Assembly: GCF_051020975.1 (NCBI RefSeq)
Contig: NW_027478161.1
Coordinates: forward strand, 5,518,001 to 5,582,000
Source: Osmia lignaria lignaria
Taxonomy: Eukaryota; Arthropoda; Insecta; Hymenoptera; Megachilidae
DNA length: 64,000 nt
Reading direction: 5' to 3'
Shown here piece after piece: positions 37,238 through 50,746 of this stretch. Position 1 is the stretch's first letter. Each line of letters begins with the position of its first letter. Both the position numbers and the translations under genes were made by a program. The notes beneath the pieces are model-generated. The model was not told the DNA's origin. It ran no database searches and saw only the letters and a program-made list of their open reading frames with translations.

Positions 37238-38525
37238 TTGCAGATATATCTCAAGGGAAGGGGCCTGACGGACATATTTCGAGATATTTCTTCTTCTTGT
37301 TGTTCTTCTTCTGCACAGCTAAGCTGGAAGTGGCATTTGCAGCTCGCAATAGTGCAGAGTTACCTCAAAGAAAGGGGCCACGGTGTTTCTGTATCTCTAT
37401 TATGTTGGTGCCGCTTCGGAACTTTTAAATATCTGGATATATCTCGAAAACTACGCATCTGATCAAAAAATATCATAGAACATAAAAAGTAGGAAACTTA
37501 ATTCTCTACAAAAAAGGTCTCTTAACATTTTGCCATAGCTCGCTTCGTTTCCGAGATATTTGCAGATTTATCTCAAGGGAAGGGGTCTGACGGACATATT
37601 TCGAGATATTTCTTCTTCTTGTTGTTCTTCTTCTGCACAGCTAAGCTGGAAGTGGCATTTGCAGCTCGCAGTAGTGCAGAGTTATCTCAAAGAAAGGGGC
37701 CACGGTGTTTCTGTATCTCTATTATGTTGGTGCGGCTTCGGAACTTTTAAATATCTTGATATATCTCGAGAACCGCGCCTCTGATCGAAAAATATCATAG
37801 AACATAAAAAGTAGGAAACTTAATTCTCTACAAAAAACGTCTCTTAACATTTTGCCATAGCTCGCTTCGTTTCCGAGATATTTGCAGATTTATCTCAAGG
37901 GAAGGGGTCTGACGGACATATTTCGAGATATTTCTTCTTCTTGTTGTTCTTCTTCTGCACAGCTAAGCTGGAAGTGGCATTTGCAGCTCGCAGTAGTGCA
38001 GAGTTATCTCAAAGAAAGGGGCCACGGTGTTTCTGTATCTCTATTATGTTGGTGCGGCTTCGGAACTTTTAAATATCTTGATATATCTCGAGAACTACCC
38101 CTCTGATCGAAAAATATCATAGAACATAAAAAGTAGGAAACTTAATTCTCTACAAAAAACGTCTCTTAACATTTTGCCATAGCTCGCTTCGTTTCCGAGA
38201 TATTTGCAGATTTATCTCAAGGGAAGGGGCCTGACGGACATATTTCGAGATATTTCTTCTTCTTGTTGTTCTTCTTCTGCACAGCTAAGCTTGAAGTGGC
38301 ATTTGCAGCGCGCAATAGTGCAGAGTTATCTCAAAGAAAGGGGCCACGGTGTTTCTGTATCTCTATTATGTTGGTGCGGCTTCGGAACTTTTAAATATCT
38401 TGATATATCTCGAGAACTACGCATCCGATCAAAAAATATCATAGAACATAAAAAGTAGGAAACTTAATTCTCTACAAAAAAGGTCTCTCAACATTTTGCC
38501 ATAGCTCGCTTCGTTTCCGAGATAT

Positions 38526-40764
38526 TTGCAGATATATCTCAAGGGAAGGGGCCTGACGGACATATTTCGAGATATTTCTTCTTCTTGTTGTTCTTCTTCT
38601 GCACAGCTAAGCTGGAAGTGGCATTTGCAGCTCGCAATAGTGCAGAGTTACGTCAAAGAAAGGGGCCACGGTGTTTCTGTATCTCTATTATGTTGGTGCC
38701 GCTTCGGAACTTTTAAATATCTGGATATATCTCGAGAACTACGCATCTGATCAAAAAATATCATAGAACATAAAAAGTAGGAAACTTAATTCTCTACAAA
38801 AAAGGTCTCTTAACATTTTGCCATAGCTCGCTTCGTTTCCGAGATATTTGCAGATTTATCTCAAGGGAAGGGGTCTGACGGACATATTTCGAGATATTTC
38901 TTCTTCTTGTTGTTCTTCTTCTGCACAGCTAAGCTGGAAGTGGCAATTGCAGCTCGCAGTAGTGCAGAGTTATCTCAAAGAAAGGGGCCACGGTGTTTCT
39001 GTATCTCTATTATGTTGGTGCGGCTTCGGAACTTTTAAATATCTTGATATATCTCGAGAACTACGCATCCGATCAAAAAATATCATAGAACATAAAAAGT
39101 AGGAAACTTAATTCTCTCCAAAAAAGGTCTCTTAACATTTTGCCATAGCTCGCTTCGTTTCCGAGATATTTGCAGATATATCTCAAGGGAAGGGGTCTGA
39201 CGGACATATTTCGAGATATTTCTTCTTCTTGTTGTTCTTCTTCTGCACAGCTAAGCTGGGAGTGGCATTTGCAGCTCGCAATAGTGCAGAGTTATCTCAA
39301 AGAAAGGGGCCACGGTGTTTCTGTATCTCTATTATGTTGGTGCGGCTTCGGAACTTTTAAATATCTTGATATATCTCGAGAACTACGCCTCTGATCGAAA
39401 AATATCATAGAACATAAAAAGTAGGAAACTTAATTCTCTACAAAAAAGGTCTCTTAACATTTTGCCATAGCTCGCTTCGTTTCCGAGATATTTGCAGATT
39501 TATCTCAAGGGAAGGGGTCTGACGGACATATTTCGAGATATTTCTTCTTCTGCACAGCTAAGCTGGAAGTGGCATTTGCAGCTCGCAGTAGTGCAGAGTT
39601 ATCTCAAAGAAAGGGGCCACGGTGTTTCTGTATCTCTATTATGTTGGTGCGGCTTCGGAACTTTTAAATATCTTGATATATCTCGAGAACTACGCCTCTG
39701 ATCGAAAAATATCATAGAACATAAAAAGTAGGAAACTTAATTCTCTACAAAAAACGTCTCTTAACATTTTGCCATAGCTCGCTTCGTTTCCGAGATATTT
39801 GCAGATTTATCTCAAGGGAAGGGGCCTGACGGACATATTTCGAGATATTTCTTCTTCTTGTTGTTCTTCTTCTGCACAGCTAAGCTTGAAGTGGCATTTG
39901 CAGCGCGCAATAGTGCAGAGTTATCTCAAAGAAAGGGGCCACGGTGTTTCTGTATCTCTATTATGTTGGTGCGGCTTCGGAACTTTTAAATATCTTGATA
40001 TATCTCGAGAACTACGCATCCGATCAAAAAATATCATAGAACATAAAAAGTAGGAAACTTAATTCTCTACAAAAAAGGTCTCTCAACATTTTGCCATAGC
40101 TCGCTTCGTTTCCGAGATATTTGCAGATTTATCTCAAGGGAAGGGGCCTGACGGACATATTTCGAGATATTTCTTCTTCTTGTTGTTCTTCTTCTGCACA
40201 GCTAAGCTTGAAGTGGCATTTGCAGCGCGCAATAGTGCAGAGTTATCTCAAAGAAAGGGGCCACGGTGTTTCTGTATCTCTATTATGTTGGTGCGGCTTC
40301 GGAACTTTTAAATATCTTGATATATCTCGAGAACTACGCATCCGATCAAAAAATATCATAGAACATAAAAAGTAGGAAACTTAATTCTCTACAAAAAAGG
40401 TCTCTCAACATTTTGCCATAGCTCGCTTCGTTTCCGAGATATTTGCAGATTTATCTCAAGGGAAGGGGTCTGACGGACATATTTCGAGATATTTCTTCTT
40501 CTTGTTGTTCTTCTTCTGCACAGCTAAGCTGGAAGTGGCATTTGCAGCTCGCAGTAGTGCAGAGTTATCTCAAAGAAAGGGGCCACGGTGTTTCTGTATC
40601 TCTATTATGTTGGTGCGGCTTCGGAACTTTTAAATATCTTGATATATCTCGAGAACTACGCATCTGATCAAAAAATATCATAGAACATAAAAAGTAGGAA
40701 ACTTAATTCTCTACAAAAAAGGTCTCTTAACATTTTGTCATAGCTCGCTTCGTTTCCGAGATAT
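38526..40764 (+). repeat. Mixed monomers between two HOR domains
   Basis: Seven units combine markers seen at 25343-26309 (CCGCTTCGG, GGGGTCTGACGG, AAGCTTGAAG) without a fixed order. The units at 39799 and 40121 are near-identical neighbours. The unit at 38526 has a private TTACGTCAAAG change. Confidence 0.7.
39492..39798 (+). repeat. 307-bp monomer, 15-bp deletion in pyrimidine tract
   Basis: The tract is reduced to TTTCTTCTTCTGCACAG. The normal tract has two TTCTTCTTC blocks separated by TTGTTG, so deletion between the 9-bp repeats removes exactly 15 bp. It is the largest internal deletion in the window and occurs once. Confidence 0.92.
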
Positions 40765-43700
40765 TTGCAGATTTATCTCAATGGAAGGGGCCTGACGGGC
40801 ATATTTCGAGATATTTCTTCTTCTTGTTGTTCTTCTTCTGCACAGCTAAGCTGGAAGTGGCATTTGCAGCGCGCAAAAGTGCAGAGTTATCTCAAAGAAA
40901 GGGGCCACGGTGTTTCTGTATCTCTATTATGTTGGTGCGGCTTCGGAACTTTTAAATATCTTGATATATCTCGAGAACTACGCATCCGATCAAAAAATAT
41001 CATAGAACATAAAAAGTAGGAAACTTAATTCTCTCCAAAAAAGGTCTCTTAACATTTTGCCATAGCTCGCTTCGTTTCCGAGATATTTGCAGATATATCT
41101 CAAGGGAAGGGGCCTGACGGACATATTTCGAGATATTTCTTCTTCTAGTTGTTCTTCTTCTGCACAGCTAAGCTGGAAGTGGCATTTGCGGCTCGCACTA
41201 GTGCAGAGTTATCTCAAAGAAAGGGGCCACGGTGTTTCTGTATCTCTATTATGTTGGTGCGGCTTCGGAACTTTTAAATATCTCTATATATCTCGAAAAC
41301 TACGCTTCTGATCAAAAAATATCATAGAACATAAATTGTAGGAAACATAATTCTCTACAAAAAAGGTCTCTTAACATTTTGCCATAGCTCGCTTCGTTTC
41401 CGAGATATTTGCAGATATAGCTCAAGGGAAGGGGCCTGACAGACATATTTCGAGATATTTCTTCTTCTTGTTGTTCTTCTTCTGCACAGCTAAGCTGGAA
41501 GTGGCATTTGCAGCTCGCAATAGTGCAGAGTTATCTCAAAGAAAGGGGCCATGGTGTTTCTGTATCTCTATTATGTTGGTGCGGCTTCGGAACTTTTAAA
41601 TATCTTGATATATCTCGAGAACTACGCATCCGATCAAAAAATATCATAGAACATAAAAAGTAGGAAGCTTAATTCTCTCCAAAAAAGGTCTCTTAACATT
41701 TTGCCATAGCTCGCTTCGTTTCCGAGATATTTGCAGATATATCTCAAGGGAAGGGGCCTGACGGACATATTTCGAGATATTTCTTCTTCTTGTTGTTCTT
41801 CTTCTGCACAGCTAAGCTGGAAGTGGCATTTGCGGCTCGCACTAGTGCAGAGTTATCTCAAAGAAAGGGGCCACGGTGTTTCTGTATCTCTATTATGTTG
41901 GTGCGGCTTCGGAACTTTTAAATATCTTGATATATCTCGAGAACTACGCATCCGATCAAAAAATATCATAGAACATAAAAAGTAGGAAACTTAATTCTCT
42001 ACAAAAAAGGTCTCTCAACATTTTGCCATAGCTCGCTTCGTTTCCGAGATATTTGCAGATTTATCTCAAGGGAAGGGGTCTGACGGACATATTTCGAGAT
42101 ATTTCTTCTTCTTGTTGTTCTTCTTCTGCACAGCTAAGCTGGAAGTGGCATTTGCAGCTCGCAGTAGTGCAGAGTTATCTCAAAGAAAGGGGCCACGGTG
42201 TTTCTGTATCTCTATTATGTTGGTGCGGCTTCGGAACTTTTAAATATCTTGATATATCTCGAGAACTACGCATCTGATCAAAAAATATCATACAACATAA
42301 AAAGTAGGAAACTTAATTCTCTACAAAAAAGGTCTCTAAACATTTTGCCATAGCTCGCTTCGTTTCCGAGATATTTGCAGATTTATCTCAATGGAAGGGG
42401 CCTGACGGGCATATTTCGAGATATTTCTTCTTCTTGTTGTTCTTCTTCTGCACAGCTAAGCTGGAAGTGGCATTTGCAGCGCGCAATAGTGCAGAGTTAT
42501 CTCAAAGAAAGGGGCCACGGTGTTTCTGTATCTCTATTATGTTGGTGCGGCTTCGGAACTTTTAAATATCTTGATATATCTCGAGAACTACGCATCTGAT
42601 CAAAAAATATCATACTACATAAAAAGTAGGAAACTTAATTCTCTACAAGAAAGGTCTCTAAACATTTTGCCATAGCTCGCTTCGTTTCCGAGATATTTGC
42701 AGATTTATCTCAAGGGAAGGGGCCTGACGGACATATTTCGAGATGTTTCTTCTTCTTGTTGTTCTTCTTCTGCACAGCTAAGCTGGAAGTGGCATTTGCA
42801 GCTCGCAATAGTGCAGAGTTATCTCAAAGAAAGAGGCCACGGTGTTTCTGTACCTCTATTATGTGGGTGCAGCTTCGGAACTTTTAAATATCTTGATATA
42901 TCTCGAGAACTACGCATCTGATCAAAAAATATCATCGAACATAAAAAGTAGGAAACTTAATTCTCTACAAAAAAGGTCTCTCAACATTTTGCCATAGCTC
43001 GCTTCGTTTCCGAGATATTTGCAGATTTATCTCAAGGGAAGGGGTCTGACGGACATATTTCGAGATATTTCTTCTTCTTGTTGTTCTTCTTCTGCACAGC
43101 TAAGCTGGAAGTGGCATTTGCAGCTCGCAGTAGTGTAGAGTTATCTCAAAGAAAGGGGCCACGGTGTTTCTGTATCTCTATTATGTTGGTGCGGCTTCGG
43201 AACTTTTAAATATCTTGATATATCTCGAGAACTACGCATCTGATCAAAAAATATCATACAACATAAAAAGTAGGAAACTTTATTCTCTACAAAAAAGGTC
43301 TCTTAACATTTTGCCATAGCTCGCTTCGTTTCCGAGATATTTGCAGATTTATCTCAATGGAAGGGGCCTGACGGGCATATTTCGAGATATTTCTTCTTCT
43401 TGTTGTTCTTCTTCTGCACAGCTAAGCTGGAAGTGGCATTTGCAGCGCGCAATAGTGCAGAGTTATCTCAAAGAAAGGGGCCACGGTGTTTCTGTATCTC
43501 TATTATGTTGGTGCGGCTTCGGAACTTTTAAATATCTTGATATATCTCGAGAACTACGCATCCGATCAAAAAATATCATACAACATAAAAAGTAGGAAAC
43601 TTAATTCTCTACAAAAAAGGTCTCTAAACATTTTGCCATAGCTCGCTTCGTTTCCGAGATATTTGCAGATATATCTCAAGGGAAGGGGCCTGACGGACAT

Positions 43701-46700
43701 ATTTCGAGATATTTCTTCTTCTTGTTGTTCTTCTTCTGCACAGCTAAGCTGGGAGTGGCATTTGCAGCTCGCAATAGTGCAGAGTTATCTCAAAGAAAGG
43801 GGCCACGGTGTTTCTGTATCTCTATTATGTTGGTGCGGCTTCGGAACTTTTAAATATCTTGATATATCTCGAGAACAACGCATCTGATCAAAAAATATCA
43901 TAGAACATAAAAAGTAGGAAACTTAATTCTCTACAAAAAAGGTCTCTTAACATTTTGCCATAGCTCGCTTCGTTTCCGAGATATTTGCATATTTATCTCA
44001 AGGGAAGGGGCCTGACGGACATATTTCGAGATATTTCTTCTTCTTGTTGTTCTTCTTCTGCACAGCTAAGCTGGAAGTGGCGTTTGCGGCTCGCACTAGT
44101 GCAGAGTTGTCTCAAAGAAAGGGGCCACGGTGTTTCTGTATCTCTATTATGTTGGTGCGGCTTCGGAACTTTTAAATATCTTGATATATCTCGAGAACTA
44201 CGCATCCGATCAAAAAATATCATAGAACATAAAAAGTAGGAAACTTAATTCTCTACAAAAAAGGTCTCTCAACATTTTGCCATAGCTCGCTTCGTTTCCG
44301 AGATATTTGCAGATTTATCTCAAGGGAAGGGGTCTGACGGACATATTTCGAGATATTTCTTCTTCTTGTTGTTCTTCTTCTGCACAGCTAAGCTGGAAGT
44401 GGCATTTGCAGCTCGCAGTAGTGCAGAGTTATCTCAAAGAAAGGGGCCACGGTGTTTCTGTATCTCTATTATGTTGGTGCGGCTTCGGAACTTTTAAATA
44501 TTTTGATATATCTCGAGAACTACGCATCTGATCAAAAAATATCATACAACATAAAAAGTAGGAAACTTTATTCTCTACAAAAAAGGTCTCTTAACATTTT
44601 GCCATAGCTCGCTTCGTTTCCGAGATATTTGCAGATTTATCTCAATGGAAGGGGCCTGACGGGCATATTTCGAGATATTTCTTCTTCTTGTTGTTCTTCT
44701 TCTGCACAGCTAAGCTGGAAGTGGCATTTGCAGCGCGCAATAGTGCAGAGTTATCTCAAAGAAAGGGGCCACGGTGTTTCTGTATCTCTATTATGTTGGT
44801 GCGGCTTCGGAACTTTTAAATATCTTGATATATCTCGAGAACTACGCATCCGATCAAAAAATCTCATACAACATAAAAAGTAGGAAACTTAATTCTCTAC
44901 AAAAAAGGTCTCTTAACATTTTGCCATAGCTCGCTTCGTTTCCGAGATATTTGCAGATATATCTCAAGGGAAGGGGCCTGACGGACATATTTCGAGATAT
45001 TTCTTCTTCTTGTTGTTCTTCTTCTGCACAGCTAAGCTGGGAGTGGCATTTGCAGCTCGCAATAGTGCAGAGTTATCTCAAAGAATGGGGCCACGGTGTT
45101 TCTGTATCTCTATTATGTTGGTGCGGCTTCGGAACTTTTAAATATCTTGATATATCTCGAGAACAACGCATCTGATCAAAAAATATCATAGAACATAAAA
45201 AGTAGGAAACTTAATTCTCTACAAAAAAGGTCTCTTAACATTTTGCCATAGCCCGCTTCGTTTCCGAGATATTTGCATATTTATCTCAAGGGAAGGGGCC
45301 TGACGGACATATTTCGAGATATTTCTTCTTCTTGTTGTTCTTCTTCTGCACAGCTAAGCTGGAAGTGGCATTTGCGGCTCGCACTAGTGCAGAGTTATCT
45401 CAAAGAAAGGGGCCACGGTGTTTCTGTATCTCTATTATGTTGGTGCGGCTTCGGAACTTTTAAATATCTCTATATATCTCGAAAACTACGCTTCTGATCA
45501 AAAAATATCATAGAACATAAATTGTAGGAAACATAATTCTCTACAAAAAAGGTCTCTTAACATTTTGCCATAGCTCGCTTCGTTTCCGAGATATTTGCAG
45601 ATATATCTCAAGGGAAGGGGCCTGACAGACATATTTCGAGATATTTCTTCTTCTTGTTGTTCTTCTTCTGCACAGCTAAGCTGGAAGTGGCATTTGCAGC
45701 TCGCAATAGTGCAGAGTTATCTCAAAGAAAGGGGCCATGGTGTTTCTGTATCTCTATTATGTTGGTGCGGCTTCGGAACTTTTAAATATCTTGATATATC
45801 TCGAGAACTACGCATCCGATCAAAAAATATCATAGAACATAAAAAGTAGGAAGCTTAATTCTCTCCAAAAAAGGTCTCTTAACATTTTGCCATAGCTCGC
45901 TTCGTTTCCGAGATATTTGCAGATATATCTCAAGGGAAGGGGCCTGACGGACATATTTCGAGATATTTCTTCTTCTTGTTGTTCTTCTTCTGCACAGCTA
46001 AGCTGGAAGTGGCATTTGCGGCTCGCACTAGTGCAGAGTTATCTCAAAGAAAGGGGCCACGGTGTTTCTGTATCTCTATTATGTTGGTGCGGCTTCGGAA
46101 CTTTTAAATATCTTGATATATCTCGAGAACTACGCATCCGATCAAAAAATATCATAGAACATAAAAAGTAGGAAACTTAATTCTCTACAAAAAAGGTCTC
46201 TCAACATTTTGCCATAGCTCGCTTCGTTTCCGAGATATTTGCAGATTTATCTCAAGGGAAGGGGTCTGACGGACATATTTCGAGATATTTCTTCTTCTTG
46301 TTGTTCTTCTTCTGCACAGCTAAGCTGGAAGTGGCATTTGCAGCTCGCAGTAGTGCAGAGTTATCTCAAAGAAAGGGGCCACGGTGTTTCTGTATCTCTA
46401 TTATGTTGGTGCGGCTTCGGAACTTTTAAATATCTTGATATATCTCGAGAACTACGCATCTGATCAAAAAATATCATACAACATAAAAAGTAGGAAACTT
46501 AATTCTCTACAAAAAAGGTCTCTTAACATTTTGCCATAGCTCGCTTCGTTTCCGAGATATTTGCAGATTTATCTCAATGGAAGGGGCCTGACGGGCATAT
46601 TTCGAGATATTTCTTCTTCTTGTTGTTCTTCTTGTGCACAGCTAAGCTGGAAGTGGCATTTGCAGCGCGCAATAGTGCAGAGTTATCTCAAAGAAAGGGG

Positions 46701-47526
46701 CCACGGTGTTTCTGTATCTCTATTATGTTGGTGCGGCTTCGGAACTTTTAAATATCTTGATATATCTCGAGAACTACGGATCCGATCAAAATATATCATA
46801 GAACATAAAAAGTAGGAAACTTAATTCTCTCCAAAAAAGGTCTCTTAACATTTTGCCATAGCTCGCTTCGTTTCCGAGATATTTGCAGATATATCTCAAG
46901 GGAAGGGGCCTGACGGACATATTTCGAGATATTTCTTCTTCTAGTTGTTCTTCTTCTGCACAGCTAAGCTGGGAGTGGCATTTGCAGCTCGCAATAGTGC
47001 AGAGTTATCTCAAAGAAAGGGGCCACGGTGTTTCTGTATCTCTATTATGTTGGTGCGACTTCGGAACTTTTAAATATCTTGATATATCTCGAGAACAATG
47101 CATCTGATCAAAAAATATCATAGAACATAAAAAGTAGGAAACTTAATTCTCTACAAAAAAGGTCTCTTAACATTTTGCCATAGCTCGCTTCGTTTCCGAG
47201 ATATTTGCATATTTATCTCAAGGGAAGGGGCCTGACGGACATATTTCGAGATATTTCTTCTTCTTGTTGTTCTTCTTCTGCACAGCTAAGCTGGAAGTGG
47301 CATTTGCGGCTCGCACTAGTGCAGAGTTATCTCAAAGAAAGGGGCCACGGTGTTTCTGTATCTCTATTATGTTGGTGCGGCTTCGGAACTTTTAAATATC
47401 TTGATATATCTCGAGAACTACGCATCTGATCAAAAAATATCATACTACATAAAAAGTAGGAAACTTAATTCTCTACAAGAAAGGTCTCTAAACATTTTGC
47501 CATAGCTCGCTTCGTTTCCGAGATAT
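40765..47526 (+). repeat. Mosaic higher-order domain, first part
   Basis: Characteristic members are the CTCAATGGAAGGGG unit with GACGGGCAT (40765, 42375, 43341, 44629, 46561), the CTGGGAGTGG unit (43663, 44951, 46883) and the GTACCTCTATTATGTGGGTG unit (42697, 47527). The units at 41087-42696 recur at 45273-46882, an offset of 4,186 bp or 13 monomers. The units at 41409 and 45595 share CTGACAGACAT, GGGCCATGG and AGGAAGCTTAA. The CTTCTAGTTG change instead links 41087 with 46883, so exchanges have overlapped. Confidence 0.75.
43985..44306 (+). repeat. Chimeric monomer from a single-monomer unequal exchange
   Basis: Its front matches the unit at 48815 (TTTGCATATTT, GTGGCGTTTGCGG, CGCACTAG). Its rear matches the unit at 49137 (GAGTTGTCTC, GCATCCGATC). 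The last front-type base is 44096 and the first rear-type base is 44109, leaving a 12-bp shared interval for the switch. The same fusion changes the higher-order period from 16 to 15 monomers. Confidence 0.85.
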
Positions 47527-50500
47527 TTGCAGATTTATCTCAAGGGAAGGGGCCTGACGGACATATTTCGAGATGTTTCTTCTTCTTGTTGTTCTTCTTC
47601 TGCACAGCTAAGCTGGAAGTGGCATTTGCAGCTCGCAATAGTGCAGAGTTATCTCAAAGAAAGAGGCCACGGTGTTTCTGTACCTCTATTATGTGGGTGC
47701 AGCTTCGGAACTTTTAAATATCTTGATATATCTCGAGAACTACGCATCTGATCAAAAAATATCATCGAACATAAAAAGTAGGAAACTTAATTCTCTACAA
47801 AAAAGGTCTCTCAACATTTTGCCATAGCTCGCTTCGTTTCCGAGATATTTGCAGATTTATCTCAAGGGAAGGGGTCTGACGGACATATTTCGAGATATTT
47901 CTTCTTCTTGTTGTTCTTCTTCTGCACAGCTAAGCTGGAAGTGGCATTTGCAGCTCGCAGTAGTGTAGAGTTATCTCAAAGAAAGGGGCCACGGTGTTTC
48001 TGTATCTCTATTATGTTGGTGCGGCTTCGGAACTTTTAAATATCTTGATATATCTCGAGAACTACGCATCTGATCAAAAAATATCATACAACATAAAAAG
48101 TAGGAAACTTTATTCTCTACAAAAAAGGTCTCTTAACATTTTGCCATAGCTCGCTTCGTTTCCGAGATATTTGCAGATTTATCTCAATGGAAGGGGCCTG
48201 ACGGGCATATTTCGAGATATTTCTTCTTCTTGTTGTTCTTCTTCTGCACAGCTAAGCTGGAAGTGGCATTTGCAGCGCGCAATAGTGCAGAGTTATCTCA
48301 AAGAAAGGGGCCACGGTGTTTCTGTATCTCTATTATGTTGGTGCGGCTTCGGAACTTTTAAATATCTTGATATATCTCGAGAACTACGCATCCGATCAAA
48401 AAATATCATACAACATAAAAAGTAGGAAACTTAATTCTCTACAAAAAAGGTCTCTTAACATTTTGCCATAGCTCGCTTCGTTTCCGAGATATTTGCAGAT
48501 ATATCTCAAGGGAAGGGGCCTGACGGACATATTTCGAGATATTTCTTCTTCTTGTTGTTCTTCTTCTGCACAGCTAAGCTGGGAGTGGCATTTGCAGCTC
48601 GCAATAGTGCAGAGTTATCTCAAAGAAAGGGGCCACGGTGTTTCTGTATCTCTATTATGTTGGTGCGGCTTCGGAACTTTTAAATATCTTGATATATCTC
48701 GAGAACAACGCATCTGATCAAAAAATATCATAGAACATAAAAAGTAGGAAACTTAATTCTCTACAAAAAAGGTCTCTTAACATTTTGCCATAGCTCGCTT
48801 CGTTTCCGAGATATTTGCATATTTATCTCAAGGGAAGGGGCCTGACGGACATATTTCGAGATATTTCTTCTTCTTGTTGTTCTTCTTCTGCACAGCTAAG
48901 CTGGAAGTGGCGTTTGCGGCTCGCACTAGTGCAGAGTTATCTCAAAGAAAGGGGCCACGGTGTTTCTGTATCTCTATTATGTTGGTGCGGCTTCGGAACT
49001 TTTAAATATCTCGATATATCTCGAAAACTACGCTTCTGATCAAAAAATATCATAGAACATAAATTGTAGGAAATATAATTCTCTACAAAAAAGGTCTCTT
49101 AACATTTTGCCATAGCTCGCTTCGTTTCCGAGATATTTGCAGATTTATCTCAAGGGAAGGGGTCTGACGGACATATTTCGAGATATTTCTTCTTCTTGTT
49201 GTTCTTCTTCTGCACAGCTAAGCTGGAAGTGGCATTTGCAGCTCGCAGTAGTGCAGAGTTGTCTCAAAGAAAGGGGCCACGGTGTTTCTGTATCTCTATT
49301 ATGTTGGTGCGGCTTCGGAACTTTTAAATATCTTGATATATCTCGAGAACTACGCATCCGATCAAAAAATATCATAGAACATAAAAAGTAGGAAACTTAA
49401 TTCTCTACAAAAAAGGTCTCTCAACATTTTGCCATAGCTCGCTTCGTTTCCGAGATATTTGCAGATTTATCTCAAGGGAAGGGGTCTGACGGACATATTT
49501 CGAGATATTTCTTCTTCTTGTTGTTCTTCTTCTGCACAGCTAAGCTGGAAGTGGCATTTGCAGCTCGCAGTAGTGCAGAGTTATCTCAAAGAAAGGGGCC
49601 ACGGTGTTTCTGTATCTCTATTATGTTGGTGCGGCTTCGGAACTTTTAAATATTTTGATATATCTCGAGAACTACGCATCTGATCAAAAAATATCATACA
49701 ACATAAAAAGTAGGAAACTTTATTCTCTACAAAAAAGGTCTCTTAACATTTTGCCATAGCTCGCTTCGTTTCCGAGATATTTGCAGATTTATCTCAATGG
49801 AAGGGGCCTGACGGGCATATTTCGAGATATTTCTTCTTCTTGTTGTTCTTCTTCTGCACAGCTAAGCTGGAAGTGGCATTTGCAGCGCGCCATAGTGCAG
49901 AGTTATCTCAAAGAAAGGGGCCACGGTGTTTCTGTATCTCTATTATGTTGGTGCGGCTTCGGAACTTTTAAATATCTTGATATATCTCGAGAACTACGCA
50001 TCCGATCAAAAAATATCATACAACATAAAAAGTAGGAAACTTAATTCTCTACAAAAAAGGTCTCTTAACATTTTGCCATAGCTCGCTTCGTTTCCGAGAT
50101 ATTTGCAGATATATCTCAAGGGAAGGGGCCTGACGGACATATTTCGAGATATTTCTTCTTCTTGTTGTTCTTCTTCTGCACAGCTAAGCTGGGAGTGGCA
50201 TTTGCAGCTCGCAATAGTGCAGAGTTATCTCAAAGAATGGGGCCACGGTGTTTCTGTATCTCTATTATGTTGGTGCGGCTTCGGAACTTTTAAATATCTT
50301 GATATATCTCGAGAACAACGCATCTGATCAAAAAATATGATAGAACATAAAAAGTAGGAAACTTAATTCTCTACAAAAAAGGTCTCTTAACATTTTGCCA
50401 TAGCTCGCTTCGTTTCCGAGATATTTGCATATTTATCTCAAGGGAAGGGGCCTGACGGACATATTTCGAGATATTTCTTCTTCTTGTTGTTCTTCTTCTG

Positions 50501-50746
50501 CACAGCTAAGCTGGAAGTGGCATTTACAGCTCGCAATAGTGCAGAGTTATCTCAAAGAAAGGGGCCACGGTGTTTCTGTATCTCTATTATGTTGGTGCGG
50601 CTTCGGAACTTTTAAATATCTCGATATATCTCGAAAACTACGCTTCTGATCAAAAAATATCATAGAACATAAATTGTAGGAAACATAATTCTCTACAAAA
50701 AAGGTCTCTTAAAATTTTGCCATAGCTCGCTTCGTTTCCGAGATAT
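47527..50746 (+). repeat. Second copy of a 15- to 16-monomer higher-order unit
   Basis: 47527-48814 matches 42697-43984 at 4,830 bp (15 monomers). 49459-50424 matches 44307-45272 at 5,152 bp (16 monomers). The change of offset is explained by the chimeric unit at 43985, which stands for two units here (48815 and 49137). Markers include GTGTAGAG (43019, 47849), AATATTTTGATA (44307, 49459) and CAAAGAATGGGG (44951, 50103). The unit at 50425 departs from its counterpart. Confidence 0.85.

Larger units (their letters stand above)
32749..38525 (+). repeat. Partial second copy of the 12.5-kb higher-order unit
   Basis: 18 monomers match 20 monomers of 20210-26630 in order. The matches include TTTGCATATTTATCTCATGG units, the CTTGTCGTTC units, the 319-bp unit, CTACAAAGAAGG at 35271 and 22731, the 314-bp dimers and the TTTGAGG-free CCGCTTCGG unit. 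Two monomers (644 bp) present near 23427-24070 are missing at about 35966. After 38525 the order departs from copy 1. Private changes since duplication include GAGTGATCTC at 33191 and GAACCGCGCC near 37771. Confidence 0.82.
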
